Assembly: GCA_043822885.1 (NCBI GenBank)
Contig: JBDRBI010000060.1
Location: forward strand, 1-14,176
Length of the DNA stretch: 14,176 bases
Direction: 5' to 3'
Origin: Aadella sp043822885
GTDB lineage: Bacteria; Omnitrophota; Gorgyraeia; Tantalellales; Tantalellaceae
The notes under the pieces were generated by a model. That model was not told the DNA's origin. It worked only from the letters and a program-made list of their open reading frames with translations, and searched no databases. Both the position numbers and the translations under genes were made by a program. Positions 14,002 through 14,176 of the stretch are shown one piece after another (position 1 is the stretch's first letter; every line of letters starts with the position of its first letter).

Positions 14002-14176
14002 CTATATCCCGAATGTCTTCCTGGCCGAATAAAGCTCGCACATTGTCCGGTCTATGATCTGATGCCGTACTTTGTGGTATTTTTGTCTTACCTTAACGTT
14101 CACTTCTTCAAGCTTTTGAGAACTTGTTTCCAAATGGGTATATCTGGCGGCAAGTTCAGCTAAACGGCTCCATCCC
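14002..14176 (-). CDS. atpG: F1-type ATP synthase gamma subunit, C-terminal fragment
   Basis: Only the last 57 residues and the TAG stop are in the window; the 5' part lies beyond the right edge. The pattern fits the C-terminal helix of F1 gamma, which forms the central shaft: S-R-L-A-x-L-A-A-R-Y-x-x-L-E-x-S, then V-R-Q-K-Y-H-K-V-R-H-Q-I-I, and a closing M-C-E-L-Y. In typical gamma the matching positions are R/A-A-M-x-x-A/S and N-K-x-R-Q-x-x-I-T-x-E-I-x-E-I, so the spacing of R, I and E is kept but the sequence is divergent, like the beta subunit next to it. Position directly before a beta gene supports the call. With only the end visible, identity is good but not certain. Confidence 0.75.
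   Translation of the reverse strand, partial: GWSRLAELAARYTHLETSSQKLEEVNVKVRQKYHKVRHQIIDRTMCELYSARKTFGI

Overview
Every gene I can support lies on the minus strand, so the window reads from high to low coordinates as one long convoy. It starts with the 3' end of an F1-ATPase gamma gene (atpG, cut by the window edge) and a divergent F1 beta gene (atpD). A type II secretion (T2SS) / type IV pilus-like locus follows: gspE carrying a C-terminal PilZ domain, gspF, a secreted HExxH metallopeptidase, major pseudopilin gspG, minor pseudopilins gspI, gspJ and gspK, a gspL (PilM-PilN type) and a gspM (PilO type). The last gene is a secreted beta-helix protein that runs off the left edge.

The mix points to an uncultivated Gram-negative-type bacterium, most like Omnitrophota or a related PVC/Elusimicrobiota-type lineage. 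The clues are a T2SS with PilM/N/O-like inner-membrane parts, a fast-evolving F1 beta, and many intergenic palindromes of the GTCATTGCGAG...GAAGCAATCTC type. This placement rests on general resemblance and is not proven. TAA, TAG and TGA all act as stops.

Layout by region: 1-1955 beta-helix/FnIII secreted protein (partial); 1955-2500 gspM; 2539-3996 gspL; 4129-5235 gspK; 5237-5851 gspJ; 6170-6550 gspI; 6722-7117 gspG; 7254-8093 metallopeptidase; 8334-9560 gspF; 9879-12086 gspE-PilZ; 12379-13800 atpD; 14002-14176 atpG tail. GspE would power the platform protein GspF, GspL and GspM would couple the ATPase to the membrane, and GspG/I/J/K would form the pseudopilus with its tip. The outer-membrane secretin (GspD), GspC, GspH and prepilin peptidase are not in this window. 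The peptidase and beta-helix protein are exported and could be clients or accessories of the system.

The most unusual structure is between the genes. Junctions are either very tight (gspJ/gspK, gspL/gspM, gspM/beta-helix) or 130-320 bp long. Each of the eight long gaps holds two things: a degenerate 7-8 bp tandem repeat, usually just after the stop codon, and then a palindromic element. Seven palindromes belong to one family. The eighth is an unrelated 61-bp perfect palindrome. One copy supplies the last codons of gspK, one sits 7 bp before the peptidase start, one contains a 28-bp tandem expansion, and one lies inside a 160-bp segment with 14-bp terminal inverted repeats and an apparent 8-bp target duplication. 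I saw no RNA genes, CRISPR arrays or transposase genes.
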